Shown here piece after piece: positions 40,031-52,648 of a stretch of 64,000 nucleotides of DNA. This DNA is from Scolanthus callimorphus (lineage: Eukaryota; Cnidaria; Anthozoa; Actiniaria; Edwardsiidae). The stretch is taken from assembly GCA_033964015.1 (NCBI GenBank), contig CM066912.1:11629399-11693398 (forward strand). The letters are read 5' to 3'. Below the pieces are notes generated by a model, which ran no database searches, had not been told where the DNA came from, and was given only the letters and a program-made list of their open reading frames with translations. A program made the position numbers and the translations under genes. Within the stretch, counting starts at the first letter, position 1, and each line of letters opens with the position of its first letter.

Positions 40031-41840
40031 TTTGGTTTTTGATTCAAGAAAGGGCGAGAAGTAAGTGATCTTGTTTTGAAAAAAAAAAGCCTTAAATTAG
40101 CGGTGTCATGATTTTGGCGAACATTTGGTGGTGTAAAAACATCTAAAAAACTCGTGGATAGCCAAAATACCATAGTCCTTTAATCACAAAGCGACCATGA
40201 TTGTAGGCTTCATGGACCTATGGAGAGGGATTGCAAAGTAGAGTTTTTGAAATCTTGTTGGGCTGAACGGTTTTCAAAGTTTGACTTTAATTCAAAGTTT
40301 GTAAGAAAATCGGCCGTTTTCTGCCGATAAAACGTACCTGCATTGTTTATTAGGCTAATATCAAGTGGCATAAGTGATTTGGGGATGATTACATACGAAT
40401 TTAGAGCTGTATTTACGAATGTATCCGAATAACCATGGCACAGCCCCTATTCAACGAAGGAGCCTCAATTTATAAATTCAGTAAACGTCAATCACGTAAT
40501 TCTCGTTTGCATTAAACAAAATATAATATGCAATGTCTTTACTCTTAAAAAATCCTAATGAAATAATGATAACATAATAATAATGAATAAAAAAATGACT
40601 AGGGGTGGTTGGGCTGCAACTGCGGACATGGGGAATAATTTTGTTTTTATTTTTATTTTAACCGAGATAAGTATTTATTGAGAATAATAACTACACTGAC
40701 CATTCACCAGGTCACAGAAGAAGTTCAGCTTTCCTAATTGTTTTTTTCCGAATAAGCGTGAACGGCAGTTTCTGCTTCCATGCGTTAGCAAATAAGCACA
40801 TGACATTGGATAAAAAGTCGATTGATGTACTTCTTTTCAGAAACTCTTCACTTTCTTCAAGGTGGTTTTATTGGGGTAACCTCCCCTACTTCTACCTCCC
40901 TAACCTCCCCTGCTACTTAGTATTTATCGTATTTAAATGTGACAAATCAATCATATAATAGTTTGTGCATAGTACCTAACGATATGTTGTGCTATATAGT
41001 AAGAGTAATGTTATTTATTTGATAATCGATAGGCTTCTTTTGGCCTTCTTACAAAGTCTTCTTTTTTGCCTTTTCTTTTATTCGTTGTCCTCCTATTTTT
41101 CAAAGGTTTAAGTCGAATGTGATCTTTGTACAACAATTTATGTCCTTTTTGTTACGCACGATAAGGCCCACGCACGTACATAGACTTGTTGTCTTTGTGT
41201 TTTCAAGTAATTATTTTGGTTGGGTGACTTTGGATTTGCATAGTAGTGGAGTTTGTTGATGGAACGTATCTAACATGGTAATGGAGGTACCATGAATCAC
41301 CTATTGAGTAACACGACTTAGAAGGTAAGGAACGTCTTGACGTTTAGCACGAGAAGGGATAAGCATCAGACGTTTTTCTACTGAGTTTCAACTTTTTGAT
41401 CCTGAATCTTGTATAGTTTGTTTATTTGTTCAAGTTCTTTGTAGTAGTTTTACACTAATACTTAGTATTTGCTCTACAGATATCATAGTTTATTGTGGCA
41501 CCAATAAACAGTATTTTTGTTTGCCTTTCAGTTTTCGGTGTTAATTAATTGCCTCTAAGGACCTGCACGAACGCAAGGTAGGTTATGTTCTAAGTGACCT
41601 ATTATCATAACAGCCATGGCGCGTCAAGAGGCGCGTTACTACTTCGTGGAGATTCTGACCTGTACCCCAGTGATGGGACGTTGTACATCATGAAAATCTG
41701 TAGTTCAACACGAGGAAACTAATATGAATCAATTATAGTTTAACTCGTGAATTGGTGCCATAGTGTTTTGCCGTGAAGGTATTTGCTGTTTTCATTAGCT
41801 TGATTGTACTTGTTTTATACTAAACACGTCACGCGACGTC
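40031..41840. other. AT-rich intergenic DNA, nothing recognised
   Basis: No exon, repeat family or RNA gene could be supported here on reading both strands. Confidence 0.4.
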
Positions 41841-43095
41841 TAATATATAGATTTAGCCGCTCGCTAAAAGCGGAGCTCCCGGTTAAATATTTTTATAGGG
41901 TGCGTTTACCTATCTTGTTGGGCCGTTGTTAGGGACAAAAAGTCCTGCAAAATATTCATCATGTGACGTATCGCGACGTCACTTATTACAGAAAACATTC
42001 TTCTTTTTCTCCATTGCATACTTGCAAATTCAGATTTTTTTTGTTGGCATTTCAAAGAGCTCCATACCCACAGACTCACGGATGCTTTTCTCGACTGTAC
42101 CCAAGTTTGTTCGCCTACCGATGTTGCCTTCTCGAGATATAGACTTTTCTAGTTTTGATGACGTCATCGATGACGTCATGTCACGTGACCTTGGTAGTGC
42201 ACCCCCCTTGCCTCCAAAATAACTTTACCCAAGTTTGTTCGCCTACCGATGTTGCCTTCTCGAGATATAGACTTTTCTAGTTTTGATGACGTCATCGATG
42301 ACGTCGTGTCACGTGACCTTGGTGGTGCACCCCCATTACCTCCAAAATAACTTTACCCAAGTTTGGTCACCTAGCGATGTTGCCTTCTCGAGATATTGAC
42401 TTTTCTAGTTTCGATGACGTCATCGATGACGTCGTGTCACGTGACCTTGGTGGTGCACCCCCATTACCTCCAAAATAACTTTACCCAAGTTTGGTCACCT
42501 AGCGATGTTGCCTTCTCGAGATATTGACTTTTCTAGTTTTGATGACGTCATCGATGACGTCATGCCATGTGACCTTGGTAGTGCACCCCCCTTGCCTCCA
42601 AAATAACTTTACCCAAGTTTGGTCACCTAGCGATGTTGCCTTCTCGAGATATTGACTTTTCTAGTTTTGATGACGTCATCGATGACGTCATGTCACGTGA
42701 CCTTGGTAGTGCACCCCCCTTGCCTCCAAAATAACTTTACCCAAGTTTGGTCACCTAGCGATGTTGCCTTCTCGAGATATTGACTTTTCTAGTTTTGATG
42801 ACGTCATCGATGACGTCATGTCACGTGACCTTGGTGGTGCACCCCCCTTGCCTCCAAAATAACTTTACCCAAGTTTGGTCACCTAGCGATGTTGCCTTCT
42901 CGAGATATTGACTTTTCTACTTTTGATGACGTCATTCCGGACGAACGGACGCACAAACCGGAAGTCCATGACAGAATCGTTTGATGCATATACACTTTTG
43001 TTTTGTTCCTTTTTCTCCTGCATGTAGCTATGGGGCTCCGGTACGCGGGCGCCTTCGGCGCCCGCGTGAGCTCCGCTAATAATCAAATTAAATTA
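41841..43095. mobile_element. Element carrying the CRE array (boundaries approximate)
   Basis: Begins with TAATATATAGATTTAG and CTAAAAGCGGAGCTCCCGG (also seen near 7541 and 59612) and ends with GGGGCTCCGG, a GCGGGCGCCTTCGGCGCCCG palindrome and GAGCTCCGCTAATAAT. The central part is the 128-bp array. Confidence 0.5.
42093..42942. repeat. 128-bp tandem array with CRE palindromes
   Basis: Units start at 42093, 42221, 42349, 42477, 42605, 42733 and 42861, exactly 128 bp apart. Full units contain a GATGACGTCATCGATGACGT palindrome and a TCACGTGA-like box; unit 4 has a variant, CCATGTGA. Units differ at only a few positions. Confidence 0.92.
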
Positions 43096-43262
43096 GGACG
43101 ACAAGTCGGGAACGGGTTCTGTCGATTGTCGGACGACATGGGTCGGTCGCCAATTATGCTTTTAAATTGCTTAACACGGCGCTTGTCCTTCCTTTACCAA
43201 AGTAAAAAGAATCCAACATTGCCTTTCTACAGAATACTGGAAATAAAACAAGACCCTTAGCC

Positions 43263-43653
43263 CGGGGGGGGGGGGGGGGGGACTCTAAGGTTAAAATGCT
43301 AGGGGTGACCGTCGGGAAACTCGAATTTTGACCCTAAAAAATACCTGGTCGGAAAAAATTTCCACCCTAAAAAATACCCCTCAGTCTGAAAATACCCTAA
43401 AAAATACCAACAATTTTGACAGATTAAATTTTATTCTGGCCGTTTATTTAATATACATCAAATGTATCCTCTCGACTTTCAAAAACACTACCTTATTTGC
43501 GTGAGAACCCCTAAAAAATACCTATTTTTCTTACTATACCGTTTTTTATTTTCGAACCCCTAAAAAATACCAGATCGCCGATTTCAACCCCTAAAAAATA
43601 CGACGGTCACCCCTAGCATTCGAATATAGGGAGTCCCCCCCCCCCCCCCGGGG
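43263..43653. mobile_element. Poly-G-ended MITE with 9-bp duplication
   Basis: CCCTTAGCC flanks both ends (43254-43262 and 43654-43662). Ends are G/C homopolymers followed by GACTC and AATGCTAGGGGTGACCGTCG in inverted orientation. The interior repeats CCCTAAAAAATACC. Confidence 0.7.
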
Positions 43654-43662
43654 CCCTTAGCC

Positions 43663-44135
43663 TAGGACACATATACATACCTCTATAACTAGGTCTATTA
43701 GATCTGTTTTAGACATGTTCTTTTGATATGCGGAAAACAGCTTGTGTCCGGTCAACATCTCCCGCGAGTTCTTGTGGCATAGAACCCCTGGGGACATAAT
43801 CACTAAAAGAGCACCAGCTACTCGGTTCTAGAACAAATCGTGCAACGGTTAACTTGTTGCTAAAAGGCGTCGGTAAATAGATTTTCCGTTATGATTATTT
43901 CCTTATGTTCCTTTTTCCTTCCCTTTTTACAAATTGCGCAAAAAAAAACGAATATCATCCCCTTTTTTTCACCATTTGTTTACGGTCGAGAGCCTGGAAC
44001 CAAGAAACTCAAGAAACCACAATACATTATTATTATTACTATTAATACTACGGAAAAAACAGGCAGACATTTGATTCCAAAGTTTTCAAATATTTGATTC
44101 TACATTTTTCAACATTTGTTGATAGCTCAATTTTA
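43663..44135. other. AT-rich spacer between two elements
   Basis: No gene or repeat recognised. Confidence 0.4.
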
Positions 44136-45956
44136 GGGACCGTTCATTTTTTATCAGAGAGGGGGGGGGGGGGGGGGGGGTTGGTGGAAATGAGGGGGGA
44201 CCCTGTATTTTTGTGTGTGCCCCCCCTTTCATGTCCGTATTTTTTTAGGTGGCCCCCCCCAAATCCAATGTATTTTTTTCTGATTCCCCCCCCCCATCTT
44301 ATAAATGCTTGCCCTGCTAGATAGACTCTTGTCCGAGTGATGCAGTCTCATTCTTCTTAATAGCAGATAAAACGTTTTTCTTCTGTCAAAGCTAAGGAAG
44401 GAACCGATCCCCCCTCAGAACTATTAAACGTTTTCGTGAAACCCCCTCCAGTCCCCTTTTTGACCTAGTAGAAGACATTTTACAGAAAGATTGGGTGGGC
44501 ATATTTCTTTCGTTGCACGCGAAGCGCGCCCAACTTTTGATAAGCGCATTTCATCAAGCCTCAGAAAAAGGGTAGATGAACATTCCGTTTTTTGTGTATA
44601 GTAAACAAAGCCTGTCAGGAGCCCAGGAATTAAATACGCTATCTATGATGAAAGCTCCTAGTGAAGGGCTCCTGAGCCTTTAGGTTATATTTTTCATGCG
44701 CGCAACTATGCGCCGCAAATGAAGAACTTATTATTATCCATGTGCGTGAAGCGCGGCCCAAATGACGAATTTCTATGCTTGTAAGCAAACGTTGAACTCA
44801 GGCTTACCTAAGGGATCTTCTTTCGAAAATAGAGATTGCCTGGCAGGACTATCATTGTAGGGAGGGCTTATTTTTCTCCTCAAAAAACTCAAAACGCATA
44901 TTAGATGTTATTCTTCATGCGCCAAAATTTTTATTAAGTATTGAGTGAAGTCAGCTTTAGTACCAAGCTGCGAAATATTCGCAGAGTAAAAAATTGAACA
45001 GATTTTGATAAAAATGTTGTTGCAGGACGTTATCACTTATATCACTTACCACTGTTGCACTACTATATTTGAGCAAAAAATGAAACATTATGAAAAGAAA
45101 ACAGTAAGCAGGCGAGAGTTCATTTAATGAATATGGTAATAAACTTGCCACGAATAATCCACAGCATGGTTCGCCGTTACATGTTTCAACTAAGCTATAT
45201 GTTTCTGGTGCGGTTAAGTAGAAAAATGCATATGATAGAGAAGTTGCTGGAATAACTACTATCTGTAGCTGTTTCACTCTCTTCATTGTCCAAATCTTGC
45301 TGAAAAAATTACGACCCTCTCCAGAACAAGAAAAATTTGTACCATCCCTATAGGCACGCGAAAAAAATTAGAACCCTCTCCACAAAAATAGGAGCCCTCA
45401 CACGTTCCTTATACCAAGCCTTGAATAGACACTGAATTCATAGTTCCGATCAAACAATGAAGCCATTTCACGCTATCTGGAGATACCAATCAGCGATGGA
45501 AAGCTTCTCCCGCGGGAACTGATCGTGTCCCACAAACAGTATTTCAGGACTTCCGAAATCAGTCGATTTGCAGCACTTTTTTGCCTTTTATGACAGTGTA
45601 AACTGAGATGATCCGAAGATAGAGTTATCTGGTAAACCTTAGCGGGATCGGAATAATTTGGCCTTTTTTTTAAGGAAAACCCTGGTTTGTTTGTGGGACA
45701 TAACAACAGTAACTATGGCTTTGAATGACAGGTCGGAACTATGAATAGACACCGAGTTGCCTACAGCATGCTATAAAAAATACAAACTTTTCGTTCCCTC
45801 CCTGTTATGTGCTTGTATTTTTTTTGGTGCCCCCCCCCCCCTTTAGGGGCGTATTTTTTTGGGGTGGCCCCCCCTTTGAGGCCGTATTTTTTTGGGTGCC
45901 CCCCCCCCCCCTCATTTCCACCAGCCCCCCCTCCCTGATAAAAAATGAGCGGTCCC
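44136..45956. mobile_element. 1.8-kb PIF/Harbinger-like element with TTA duplication
   Basis: Inverted ends GGGACCG then TTCATTTTTTATCAGAGAGG and complement; TTA at 44133-44135 and 45957-45959. Subterminal G and C homopolymers with GTATTTTTTTGGGGTGGCC repeats. No transposase frame recognised, so non-autonomous. Confidence 0.75.
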
Positions 45957-48049
45957 TTAGGGTAAATTGAAGGTTGGTTGAGAGAAAGTAAAAATGAGAA
46001 GAAAAAAAAAGATAAGAACACACCCAAAATGGAAAAATGTATTTCTATGCGATGAGTGATGCGAGTTTAGGTTAGTGAAAATGTCTTCTAGTTACATACA
46101 AAAATACGCTTTTCGAGCCCCCAAAAAAGCGTATTTTACGTATATTGTCATCCCATCTTATTTTGTTTCTGTTTGTCCTAGACTACCATTTCTAAAATGA
46201 GAGTATGCATGGTCTTGGAAATGGATTGGTATGGCCCGAGCGTGACCCGCTGGCATTGAGAACAATATATGGGTGACAATGAGAACAGTTTATGCGAAGC
46301 GTGACTTGTCTGTTATTGAGTGACGACAATGGGTACAATATGTGCCAAGCGTGATGTGTCGCTCTCGTTGCGTGACCATGAAGAGGATGGATTAAAAAGG
46401 TAAGACCTTTTGGAAGTAAAATTCATTTACTTTTCTCGTTGTGTCTCTTAGGCTAAGCTCACTTTACGAGATATTAATTCTGCTCAGCACTTGCCATATG
46501 ACCAGGTATTTTTTTAATAAATGTCACAGTAAAAGAAGTGACTAGCAGGTTGGCTGTTTCCGATCATGAGTATGTTGAAGGCACGCTATCGTATTCCTTT
46601 TCCCATAGGACAGACTGAACACCACACTTTGCTCTGCCGCTGAATAGGCCGATCAGCGTCGCATAAATACAGTGGGAGCCTCAGTTTGAAGTTGAAAAGG
46701 TGGCGAATACCAACGAGAAACTGATGAAGCTTGAATTGAGACAATAGACAAATGTGTGGAAGCTTTTCGGACTCGTTGGTATTCGCAATGTTTTCAACTT
46801 CAAACTGAGGCTCCCAGTGAACTCGATACTGGAACTTCTTTGAGATTATGCAAAAATGCATCGCATTAACACTGACATGACGCGATTCTTGATTGACCCA
46901 ATTGACATAATATACAATATCACTGCAATATCACAACAAACGTGCTGAACCAGGAAAGAGCTTGAGAGAAAATGTATGGTTCTCGTAACGCTGAAAGCAG
47001 CTTTAAAGGCGATCATCTATAATATTTGCAGATGTAAGTACATAGGTTGCTTTATTTGTGAGGCGAACTACTTGCCCTTATGTTTGCTCTAAGGATGGAA
47101 AATGGAGTTGCTGAATTTGCCGGCAAAAACGTATCTATCGAACGAGAAAGACGCCACGTTACACATAATATGTTCTGCGGAAACGTTAATATAACACTAC
47201 CCTGGTCCCAGGGTGAAGTTTCCGTGTTTTCGAACCAAGTTTAAAGTTATTTCACAGTAGTTTGGTTTGCCTCAGTGATTCCTCCCCCAGGTCTTCTTCC
47301 GAGCCAACCGCCATTTTGAAAAACGACCGAGAAGACCCTGGGAACGAGGTTGGGTTCAAAGAGCCTGTGTCAGCCGCCATTTTGACAGCCAAGCAACATA
47401 CCGAGTTTGAAAAAGGATCTATTTCCATCGGCTGATTTAGGGAATGTAGTGCGATATTTTCGGTTCAATTTGGTAAAATGTAGAATGTAACTTTGTTTCT
47501 AGATCGTTATTTCAAAATTTCTACACGTGATTTGTCTTCTAATATGGAATGAAAACAATAACAAAGGAGTGGCTGACACGGGCTCTTTGATATCTTAAGA
47601 CCATATCCGCCACTTCAATCAAAATGGGAAAATATTGAAGTAATATTTCCATAGACTGCGAAGTTGGGAACTCCAGGCAAGGAGTTTTTATGGTGGCGGC
47701 TATGACAAGGGTTCATTATAGGGTTTATTATTCACCAAGCTAATATTACTTTTTTCTCTTCTCTTTCATAATTCTATTAAGTTATTACAATTGCACATTA
47801 TTTGAAACCTTAAATTAATATTTGATATATAAATACTCTAAAACATCATTTATTTCTGACTAGTCGTGGTGGCCATCTCCAAAGCTTGTGCTACTTTGGC
47901 CACCATGCACAATTCCATAATGTCTTTTTCTTTCTACTTCCTATCTGATTTCTTCTTTTTTTATTTATATGTTCTTCTAAGCAATGTAATCTGATATAAC
48001 GAATGTGTACTAAAGTTGAATTGAATTGAAGGTTGGAATGCCACACTTT
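45957..48049. other. Intergenic DNA with one hairpin repeat
   Basis: At about 46611-46862 a hairpin MITE (CTCAGTTTGAAGTTGAAAA and inverted copy) resembles 50818-51045. The remainder shows no supported gene. Confidence 0.5.
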
Positions 48050-48335
48050 CGAATAGGCCATGTTCGAATTACGCTCCGATGCCTACAAACAATAACCCCC
48101 ATTCGAGGCTTTTACTGTAAATGTATTAGAACTTGGAGAAAGCCTCGATTTGAAGCTTTTTTCTTGTGAGCATTGGAGCGTAATTCGAACCTGGGCTATT
48201 ACGCTTCAATGTTCACGAGACAAAAGCTTCAAATCGAGGCTGTCTCTTAGTTCCAATACATTTACAGTAATTATAAAAGAGCCTCAACTTGAGGGTATTG
48301 TTTGTAGGCATTGGATTGTAATTTGAACATGGCCT
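48050..48335. repeat. Paired hairpin repeat, family H3
   Basis: GGCCATGTTCGAATTACGCT and its inverted copies appear around two adjacent hairpins with GCCTCGATTTGAAGC arms. A related copy is at 60849-61064. Confidence 0.65.
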
Positions 48336-48362
48336 TTTACCATGTAAACGTGATTTTGTTTT

Positions 48363-48612
48363 ATGAATGATAGGAAAACCAGACGGACTGACCTGCCACC
48401 ACGCGTCACCGGGGTGTATAGTGATGACAAGTCTTCGATATCTCAAGGGCAGGTCATTCTGGATGACGTCACACCCACTCCATTACAAAACACTACTCAG
48501 CACTCTCCTGAGCTGGATGGACGATACCGACGAGTGGTTTGTGGGGACCTCGACACAAGCTTTGCAGCCAAGCCTAAAGTGGTTAGGATTTTTACTAGCT
48601 CCACCTTTACAG
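48363..48612 (+). CDS. Host gene B, first visible exon
   Basis: ATG at 48363 is in frame with the donor-side sequence KVVRIFTSSTFT; an acceptor-like ATAG at 48370-48373 offers an alternative beginning. Donor GTAAGG at 48613. One base remains for the next exon's first codon. Confidence 0.6.
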
Positions 48613-48628
48613 GTAAGGATAATCTTTA

Positions 48629-48927
48629 GGCCCGTTCCCACGGCGCGATTTCAGGTGCGATTTCTGTGTCGATCCCATGGCGATGTCATATCGCGTGGTG
48701 TGAACGCCCGGCGATCTTATGGAGATTTCACTTGCGATTTCGCCGTGACGTCGCAGGCGCTTTAAACATGTTCAATTTCCACTGCGATGCGGGTGCGATA
48801 TCCTGAGATCGCCAACAAACTGGCAAATATCGCAGAGCCAAATCGCCGGCCGTTCACACCACCGCGACATGACGTCGACGATCGCCGTGCAAAAATCGCA
48901 CCTGAAATCGCGCCGTGTGACGCCCAT
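48629..48927. mobile_element. MITE with GGCCCGTT ends just after the donor
   Basis: Inverted GGCGCGATTTCAGGTGCGAT arms. TTA precedes the left end but no matching TTA follows the right end, so the edge is uncertain. It begins 16 bp after the exon. Confidence 0.65.
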
Positions 48928-49046
48928 CATCATCAACCGGTAGCCTTACGCCCCATTTTCTTTCGTTCTCAAATTGATCCATTGTTTTTCGGCTGCTCTG
49001 ATTGGCTAATAGCCCGCAAAGGCCGTCGGTGGATACAAAGGGCCTT

Positions 49047-49609
49047 TAAACACGAGGTTCCGGTATAAAAGGGATAACCCCGGGGCCCGAGAACAATCAG
49101 TTATCAATCAGCTGTCAACGAGTGAACATCTCACTTCATCTCTCTGTACCGCGAAATTCAAAATTTAGAATTCAAAACCGATGCAAAAGTACAAATAAAT
49201 AATTTCCTAGCTCTTTAAACCAATGTGCCTTTTCATTTATTGCAAAATAATTTTATTCGAACCTATTTCTGACCGAACAAAAGCGATGTTTTATTCTCAG
49301 CGGAGAGCGAGACTAATTAGTATTCAAAAGAGCGAATAATATTCTGTGCTGCGAAGAAAAGCGTTTTTATCCGAACCAAATCAGGTTCGAATAAAATTAT
49401 TTTGCAAGAAATGAGAAGGAATACAAATTTAAACAGGTAGGAAATCATTTGTTGCCGTTTTTGCTCGCATTTTGAATTCTAAATTTTGAATTTCGCGGTA
49501 CAGAGAGACGAAGTGAGATGTTCACTATTTGACAGCTGATTAATAACTGATTGTTCTCGAGCCCCGGGGTGGGAGGAGTTATCCCTTTTATACCGGAACC
49601 TCGTGTTTA
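49047..49609. mobile_element. Foldback element with TATA in each arm
   Basis: AAACACGAGGTTCCGGTATA and AAAGGGATAACCCCGGGG on the left are mirrored at 49570-49609; the whole 563 bp is near palindromic, including TTCAAAATTTAGAATTC and AAAATAATTTTATTCGAACC inner arms. Confidence 0.75.
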
Positions 49610-50589
49610 ACTGGGTTCCCACTAGAATCAGTCGAATTATTACCAGTTTTATTATAATACTGCGAACTCCAACTTTACATTTCCGAACGCCAAACTGCGT
49701 TTTGGCTTTCGTCAATCAAACGTTTGAAGACAGGCGCATGTACTTTTTCGAAATTGTGTTTGCATCTCATGGTGGAATGTTGAATTTGGAGCATAGCTGG
49801 TCCTTATTAGTTCAAAAACTCTCAAAGTCTGTATGAAATCACCCAGAGCTGTTCACTCGCTTGGTTGAGACAATCGGCGGTTTGTTAGTTGAGTTGGCGT
49901 TTACAGTATGTAGTTCGCAGAATAATGAACATGGGCAGTTAAGTGTCAACAGAACTAAATTTGACCTGAAATTCCGCCACATTCAAGAATGCCTGTGGAC
50001 CGTCATGCAACGCGGCCGTGATAAAGAAAACCAAATGTGCAAGGCGTTCCTCGCTTTTCCCTGTCCCGTTGCGTGCAAACTCGAAGAATGTCCACAATGG
50101 CAGTCAACACGTACCGCAGTGAAGTATGTCTAAATGTGCTAAGAAAATGATGAACTTCAAACGCTCACAAAGTGTTTCCAAAAAAAAAGTGGTTCCAAAG
50201 TATTTTCGTATCATACGAAAATATATAACACGGCCGCGTTGCATGACGGTCGACAGGCATTCTTTCAGCATTCAAGTAGTAGATAGCATGTAATTTTGCA
50301 CTCTCCTGATACTTTTGTATTACGTTAAAATGAAGTTGGTATTTTGCGGCCTTGATAGCAGATCTATTTTTCGTTTCTTGGTGTGCCCCACTTAAACCAT
50401 GATGGGTCTAAATTGTACCCTGTCTTTAAAATATCTAACTAAAACACCCTAACTGTTCATAACAGGGGGTCTTATTTGCGATCTCCGCGTCCCCATGTAC
50501 TATTCTTGACTCTTTTTCCTAGGTCTGACCGTGACTAATATCTATGAGCTATAATAATAATGAAATAGTACACGGATCCTTTTTTTCAG
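49610..50589. other. Intron DNA without recognised features
   Basis: A 90-residue frame at 49861-50133 shows no family resemblance and is not called. Confidence 0.4.
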
Positions 50590-50675
50590 ACACTGAGGTC
50601 GAGCGAAACGCTTTGATGATAAACGTCATCCCCAAACTGAAATTGTTCTGCCAAGAAAAGGGTTACGAGTTCCAA
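50590..50675 (+). CDS. Host gene B, exon 2
   Basis: Acceptor TTTTTTCAG, donor GTAAGA. Completes DTEVERNALMINVIPKLKLF and ends EKGYEFQ. Confidence 0.8.
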
Positions 50676-50817
50676 GTAAGATAACAAGCTTTGTTTTGAC
50701 GTTCTATTGAATGACAATGTAAACAGAATGAATGGCCATGCATCGTCTTCTTATAGACAAAATCGGCTAATGATGTTTACATCTTGTTCCCAAGAAAATA
50801 AATATACCTTTCTCTGT

Positions 50818-51045
50818 ACCGCTGAATAGGCATCGACGGCTCATAAATACAGTGGGAGCCTCAGTTTGAAGTTGAAAAAGTTGTGAATACCAACGAGTCC
50901 GAAAAGTTTCCTCAAGTTTGTCTATTGTCTTAATCCAAGCCTCATCAGTTTCTCGTCGGTAATTTTAACTTTTCTACTTCAAACTTGGGCTCCCACTGCA
51001 ATTATGCGCCGCTGATGCCTATTCAGCGGTAGAGCAAAGAGATCG
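50818..51045. mobile_element. Hairpin MITE family H2
   Basis: TACCGCTGAATAGGCATCG and its inverted copy GATGCCTATTCAGCGGTAGA bound it; inner arms repeat TGGGAGCC, CAGTTTGAAGTTGAAAA. Confidence 0.75.
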
Positions 51046-51251
51046 AAACTTGACTATTCAGATATCCATGTGATAGTGCAACATATTCATGCAATCAAAT
51101 GCGTGCTTTGAGGAAAAAAGGGTAGTGAATCAGGAGGTGGTAGTACCGAGGCAAAATTACCTCTGAATAAACTGGATGCGTCCGTAGTAGCATTGTTTTG
51201 ACCTCCTCCCTCCGCACATTGCCGGCAATGTTAATGATAATTGTGCTGTAG

Positions 51252-51368
51252 GTTGTGGACATGAGGTGGGGCGTTCGGGAACAGTCCGCAGATGATCATA
51301 CCATCATGGATTTGTGTCTAAAGGAGCTCAAAGCTTGTCAGCAGGTGTCAACTGGACCTTACTTTGTG
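51252..51368 (+). CDS. Host gene B, exon 3
   Basis: Acceptor GCTGTAG, donor GTGAGT, 39 codons: VVDMRWGVREQSADDHTIMD then ELKACQQVSTGPYFV, a signature of the NWD/TEP1 N-terminal region. Confidence 0.88.
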
Positions 51369-52043
51369 GTGAGTTACTTTCAAGGGCCCAACTTACCCTG
51401 TCCATAATGCATGGCTGTGTTTTTGTTTACATGATTAATCATTGCATCTGAGACTCTGACTTGGTGCAATGGGGAGTTTGCAGGTGTTGCGTGACATTTT
51501 GAATTTTGATCCTTGCAAAATAAAATCACCATATTTGAAAAGAGCTCACCGAAATGTGTGAAATCCTCAAATTTGAGGTTATTTCGACAAATAACACAGA
51601 AGTTATGAGCGTCGGAAGTTGGTTGTTTTCCTATAGGTTTAATGTTGTGGTGTTGCCCACCACAACATTAAACGTATAGAGAAACAGCCTACTTCAGGCG
51701 CCAATAACTTTGCTAATATTTATCCAAAATCAACTCAAATTTTCGGCTTTTTCCAATTTCGGCAAGCTCTTTTCAAATATGGTATTTTCATTTTGTTAGG
51801 ATCAAGATTCAAAATGTCACGCAACACCTGCAAACTCCCCATTCTACTGTTAAGAATAATCATCGCGTTTGTACGGTGAAATACTCTAAACTGACAAAAA
51901 AAACGAAGCTCACTCATCATTTTTTCTCATTTTTATTAATCCTTTGAGTCGTAGACTATGCAGGATGTTAAAATAATTAGCTTATAATAAGCATAGAAAC
52001 ACTGGGATTACGAAAACAAAACAAAGACACACAAAAAAAAAAA
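51369..52043. other. Intron with a local inverted repeat
   Basis: TTGCAGGTGTTGCGTGACATTTTGAA (51479-51504) and its inverted copy near 51810-51835 form long hairpin arms around a TTAATGTTGTGGTG/CACCACAACATTAA centre (about 51645-51670). Confidence 0.65.
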
Positions 52044-52439
52044 CTAGTAAAGGGCAGCGATAGCCGGCTGGGCGAGAGCCAGAAAACCGTCTACAGTATC
52101 AGCGTTAACTGAACTGTAGGGTAAATAATTCCACAATGGGATAACCCTAGGGAAGTACGAGTGCTTATAGGCATTGATGTTAGGATTTGATATTAATCTA
52201 AACTTGAATTGGTGGTTAGCGCGCGTTCTGCTGTCAGCTGGTTGGACACTACCTGGAATGGGGAGTCCACTCTGCATCGCGAGAAAAAAGGTAAAGAGGA
52301 CTGGTCTCGCCTGAAGGCTCGTGTGTATACCAGAAAATACAAGTGACGCGTTGGATATTCTGCTGTATGCCACTCGAAAGCATTGTATAACTAGTATGGA
52401 TACTTTACTAAAAGTATACATCTCAAAACTGCCTGGCAA
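52044..52439 (-). pseudogene. LINE 3' end fragment, antisense in the intron
   Basis: Reads NHQFKFRLISNPNINAYKHS then FFP-like SYFPRVIPLWNYLP and VDGFLALA, the usual end of CR1/Jockey-type reverse transcriptase ORFs. The upstream part is not reverse transcriptase-like. Confidence 0.7.
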
Positions 52440-52483
52440 ATAACAAGTAGCGCTACTTACGTTCTTTCTTCAATCTTGGACAG

Positions 52484-52648
52484 ACATTCGTTGGACAAAA
52501 GTACGGATTCCGTCCTTTTCCACCTCGCATTTCTGAGGATGAATTCTACCACCTGAAATTGGAGATCGAAAATGAGGAAGACAGCGAACTCATAGCGAAG
52601 TGGTTTACCTGTGATGAGAATTCTGTACCGCCCACATATATTTTACAG
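52484..52648 (+). CDS. Host gene B, exon 4
   Basis: Acceptor GGACAG, donor GTATTT, 55 codons: TFVGQKYGFRPFPPRISEDE and ending PPTYILQ. Confidence 0.85.
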
